From Mucilaginibacter empetricola (GTDB lineage: Bacteria > Bacteroidota > Bacteroidia > Sphingobacteriales > Sphingobacteriaceae), in the NCBI RefSeq assembly GCF_024808665.1, contig NZ_JANUBZ010000029.1:1-8269 (forward strand): 8,269 bases of DNA, in the 5' to 3' direction. The position numbers and the translations under genes are program-made. Below, one piece after another: positions 7,601-8,269 of this stretch. A model generated the notes under the pieces. It did not search any database. It saw only the letters and a program-made list of their open reading frames with translations, and was not told the DNA's origin. The number at the start of each line of letters is the position of its first letter. The stretch's first letter is position 1.

Positions 7601-8036
7601 GGAGATATTAATACCCGATGAATATGTAACCAGCATATCAGAACGGTATAATTTATATACCGATCTATCCAAACTGGAAAATGAGGTAGAGCTGAAAGCT
7701 TTTGAGCAGCAGTTAAACGATCGTTTTGGACCGATACCACCACAGGTAAACGACCTGTTAAACACCATGCGCCTGCAATGGTTAGGCAGGGCCATCGGCT
7801 TTGAAAAAATATCGCTGAAAAAGAATGTGCTTCGTGGGTATTTTATCACCAACCAGCAATCGCCTTATTTTGAAACGGACGCATTCAGGCAGGTACTTTC
7901 ATTTGTGCAGGCCAACCCACGCAGGTGTAACCTCAAAGAAGTTAAAAACACCCTCCGCATAAGTATTGAAGGCATTAACAGCATAACACAGGCGGTTGGT
8001 ATGTTAAGTGAGATTGCCGAGCCGGTAGGAGTTTAG
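4683..8036 (+). CDS. mfd: Transcription-repair coupling factor Mfd
   Basis: The 1117-residue protein removes RNA polymerase stalled at DNA damage and recruits UvrA for nucleotide excision repair. The N-terminal third is a UvrB-like module whose Walker A lacks the lysine (LRGLVGSGD), as is usual in Mfd; the conserved block with RGGIVDIF and PYRVEFF (181-202) lies in its UvrA-binding part. The RNA-polymerase-interacting (CarD-like) domain begins near residue 436 (GDYVTHIDHGIGKYAG). The RecG-like motor has Walker A GDVGFGKT (588-595), DEEQ (689-692), TATPIPRT (715-722) and QMRGRVGR (858-865), all intact. The C-terminal TRCF domain follows from about 970. The length is normal for the family. The start is TTG at 4683: a stop at 4638-4640 and no intervening ATG rule out a longer frame, and the next in-frame ATG would remove about 55 residues. 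Confidence 0.97.
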   Translation: MNIRDILERYKADERIKELAQALNSGKNPRVQLRGLVGSGDAAIAVALYFLQHKHMIFVLPDREEAGYFQADLENLTGKEILLFPSSYRKPFEFTQPDSSNVLARAEVLNELNHSSEFGQLIVTYPEAMAEKVIDRASLEKNTLEISVSNKLSIDFINEFLVEYDFDRVDFVYEPGQFSIRGGIVDIFSFSHELPYRVEFFGDFIESIRTFEIESQLSVEQVKSITIVPNVQSKFLTENNISLLEYVDSDTQVWIKDVQFTLDIIKTGFKKATELWKALSAEEKNKNPDWIDPKFGFTDEKLIADQLHDFALVEFGKQFFYQTEHAIHFDMRPQPSFNKDFTLLIHNFKNNEAEHIENFILTDSARQVERLYAILEDLDKTVKFTPISISVREGFVDREQKLACYTDHQIFDRYYKYKLKKGYQRSQAITLKELRELKPGDYVTHIDHGIGKYAGLEKVEVTGKMQEMIRLVYADNDLLYVNINSLNRISKYSGKEGTVPKMNKLGTDTWEKLKKTTKKKVKDIARDLIKLYALRKSQHGNAFSRDTYLQTELEASFIYEDTPDQEKATNDFKKDMESPHPMDRLICGDVGFGKTEVAVRAAFKAVADSKQVAILVPTTILAAQHYKTFSDRLKGFPCNIDYINRFKSTKQIKDTLEKLKEGKVDIIIGTHRLVSKDVKFKDLGLMIIDEEQKFGVSTKEKLKQMRANVDTLTLTATPIPRTLHFSLMGARDLSIISTPPPNRQPVVTELHVFNDTLIKEAVEHEIDRGGQVFFIHNRVSDLMQLGGMIRKLVPKARIGIAHGQLEGDALEDVMLKFVNNEYDVLVATTIIEAGLDIPNANTIIINYAHMFGLSDLHQMRGRVGRSNKKAYCYLLSPPLSTLTSEARKRLSAIEEFSDLGSGFNVAMRDLDIRGSGNLLGAEQSGFIAEIGFEMYHKILDEAIHELKDDEFKGLFPEDKPRPYISFTQIDTDLEILIPDEYVTSISERYNLYTDLSKLENEVELKAFEQQLNDRFGPIPPQVNDLLNTMRLQWLGRAIGFEKISLKKNVLRGYFITNQQSPYFETDAFRQVLSFVQANPRRCNLKEVKNTLRISIEGINSITQAVGMLSEIAEPVGV

Positions 8037-8055
8037 GAAAACCCTCTAAAAAACG

Positions 8056-8189
8056 CGTCATTGCGAGGAACGAAGCAATCTCTACGCCAGACGATCAACG
8101 AACCGAAATCAGATTTAAATAACGTTTTATTCTGCGATTAACACATCATATAAATCAATCCAAAAACGCACGTCATTGCTTCGTACCTC
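8056..8189. repeat. REP-like palindromic element (right), 3' of mfd
   Basis: The left arm runs cgtcattgcgagg (8056-8068) then aacgaagcaatctct (to 8083), the same family as the element at 79-193. Its gaggaacgaagcaat part (8065-8079) pairs with 8175-8189 (attgcttcgtacctc) in 14 of 15 positions, leaving a spacer of about 95 bases. As at the left edge, the outer arm is cut after ctc and joined to the 78-base AT-rich sequence. It begins 19 bases past the mfd stop. No ordinary terminator is seen there, so the palindrome may help end or stabilise the mfd transcript. Confidence 0.75.
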
Positions 8190-8267
8190 CTATGTTTATA
8201 GAGAAATAAAAAGGTGCATTTATAGTGTTGTTATGGACTATAAATACATTCTTTATATAGATTTTCA
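8175..8267 (-). repeat. Right copy of the 93-bp terminal inverted repeat
   Basis: Exact reverse complement of 1-93, with no mismatch or gap. The inner 15 bases are the REP-like arm (8175-8189); the outer 78 bases (8190-8267) are the AT-rich non-palindromic part. A short inverted pair tatag/ctata sits around 8221-8241. The two copies face outwards, so any larger element they belong to continues away from the window on both sides. Confidence 0.93.
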
Positions 8268-8269
8268 TT

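Noticed and set aside
7298..7852. 184-codon open frame on the minus strand inside mfd
   Set aside because: It lies antisense to the well-conserved helicase and C-terminal region of Mfd; its product is serine-rich and low in recognisable features, as expected of a shadow frame.
1..8269. The window as a complete transposon with 93-bp terminal inverted repeats
   Set aside because: The interior carries mfd, nif3 and other chromosomal genes with no transposase or recombinase, and the repeats seem to continue outwards, so the repeats more likely belong to flanking elements.

Overview
The window looks like chromosomal DNA from a Bacteroidota, most likely a Sphingobacteriaceae member of the Mucilaginibacter/Pedobacter type. 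The grounds are a TAnnTTTG promoter element, scarce Shine-Dalgarno signals, the Bacteroidota-type Nif3 plus zinc-ribbon gene pair, small DUF4199/DUF2752/TM2 membrane proteins, and dispersed palindromes built on a GTCATTGCGAGG...ACGAAGCAATCTCT core. The genus is an inference, not a demonstrated match.

Layout. Six genes are on the minus strand and one large gene is on the plus strand. Transcription diverges from about 4525-4682. Leftwards (minus strand) lie a DUF4199-type membrane protein (4117-4524), an overlapping DUF2752-type CPGCG membrane protein (3810-4160) and a TM2-domain protein (3316-3678). A 260-base gap follows, holding a plus-strand hairpin with a T-run. Then comes a tightly packed cluster: an unrecognised AT-rich membrane-anchored protein (2123-3055), a Nif3-like dinuclear metal protein (1024-2121) and a coiled-coil zinc-ribbon protein (281-1024), closed by a strong intrinsic terminator (227-253). 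Rightwards (plus strand) lies a full-length mfd gene (4683-8036), the transcription-repair coupling factor. It starts at TTG only 7 bases after a textbook Bacteroidota -7 box.

Edges. A perfect 93-base inverted repeat occupies the two ends of the window (1-93 and 8175-8267). In each copy the inner 15 bases are one arm of a REP-like palindrome (79-193 and 8056-8189). The outer 78 bases are a different AT-rich sequence that replaces the rest of the arm at exactly the same base. This may be the edge of a multicopy element that targets the palindromes, a composite repeat, or the place where a draft contig ended. The genes inside are ordinary housekeeping and membrane genes.

How the genes relate. 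Nif3 and the zinc-ribbon protein share one base (stop/start TAATG) and are probably translationally coupled. The 310-residue protein ends one base before the nif3 start but differs clearly in base composition, so it may be a later arrival in the operon. Mfd acts independently in DNA repair. I see no CRISPR array, RNA gene, complete insertion sequence or convincing new defence system.
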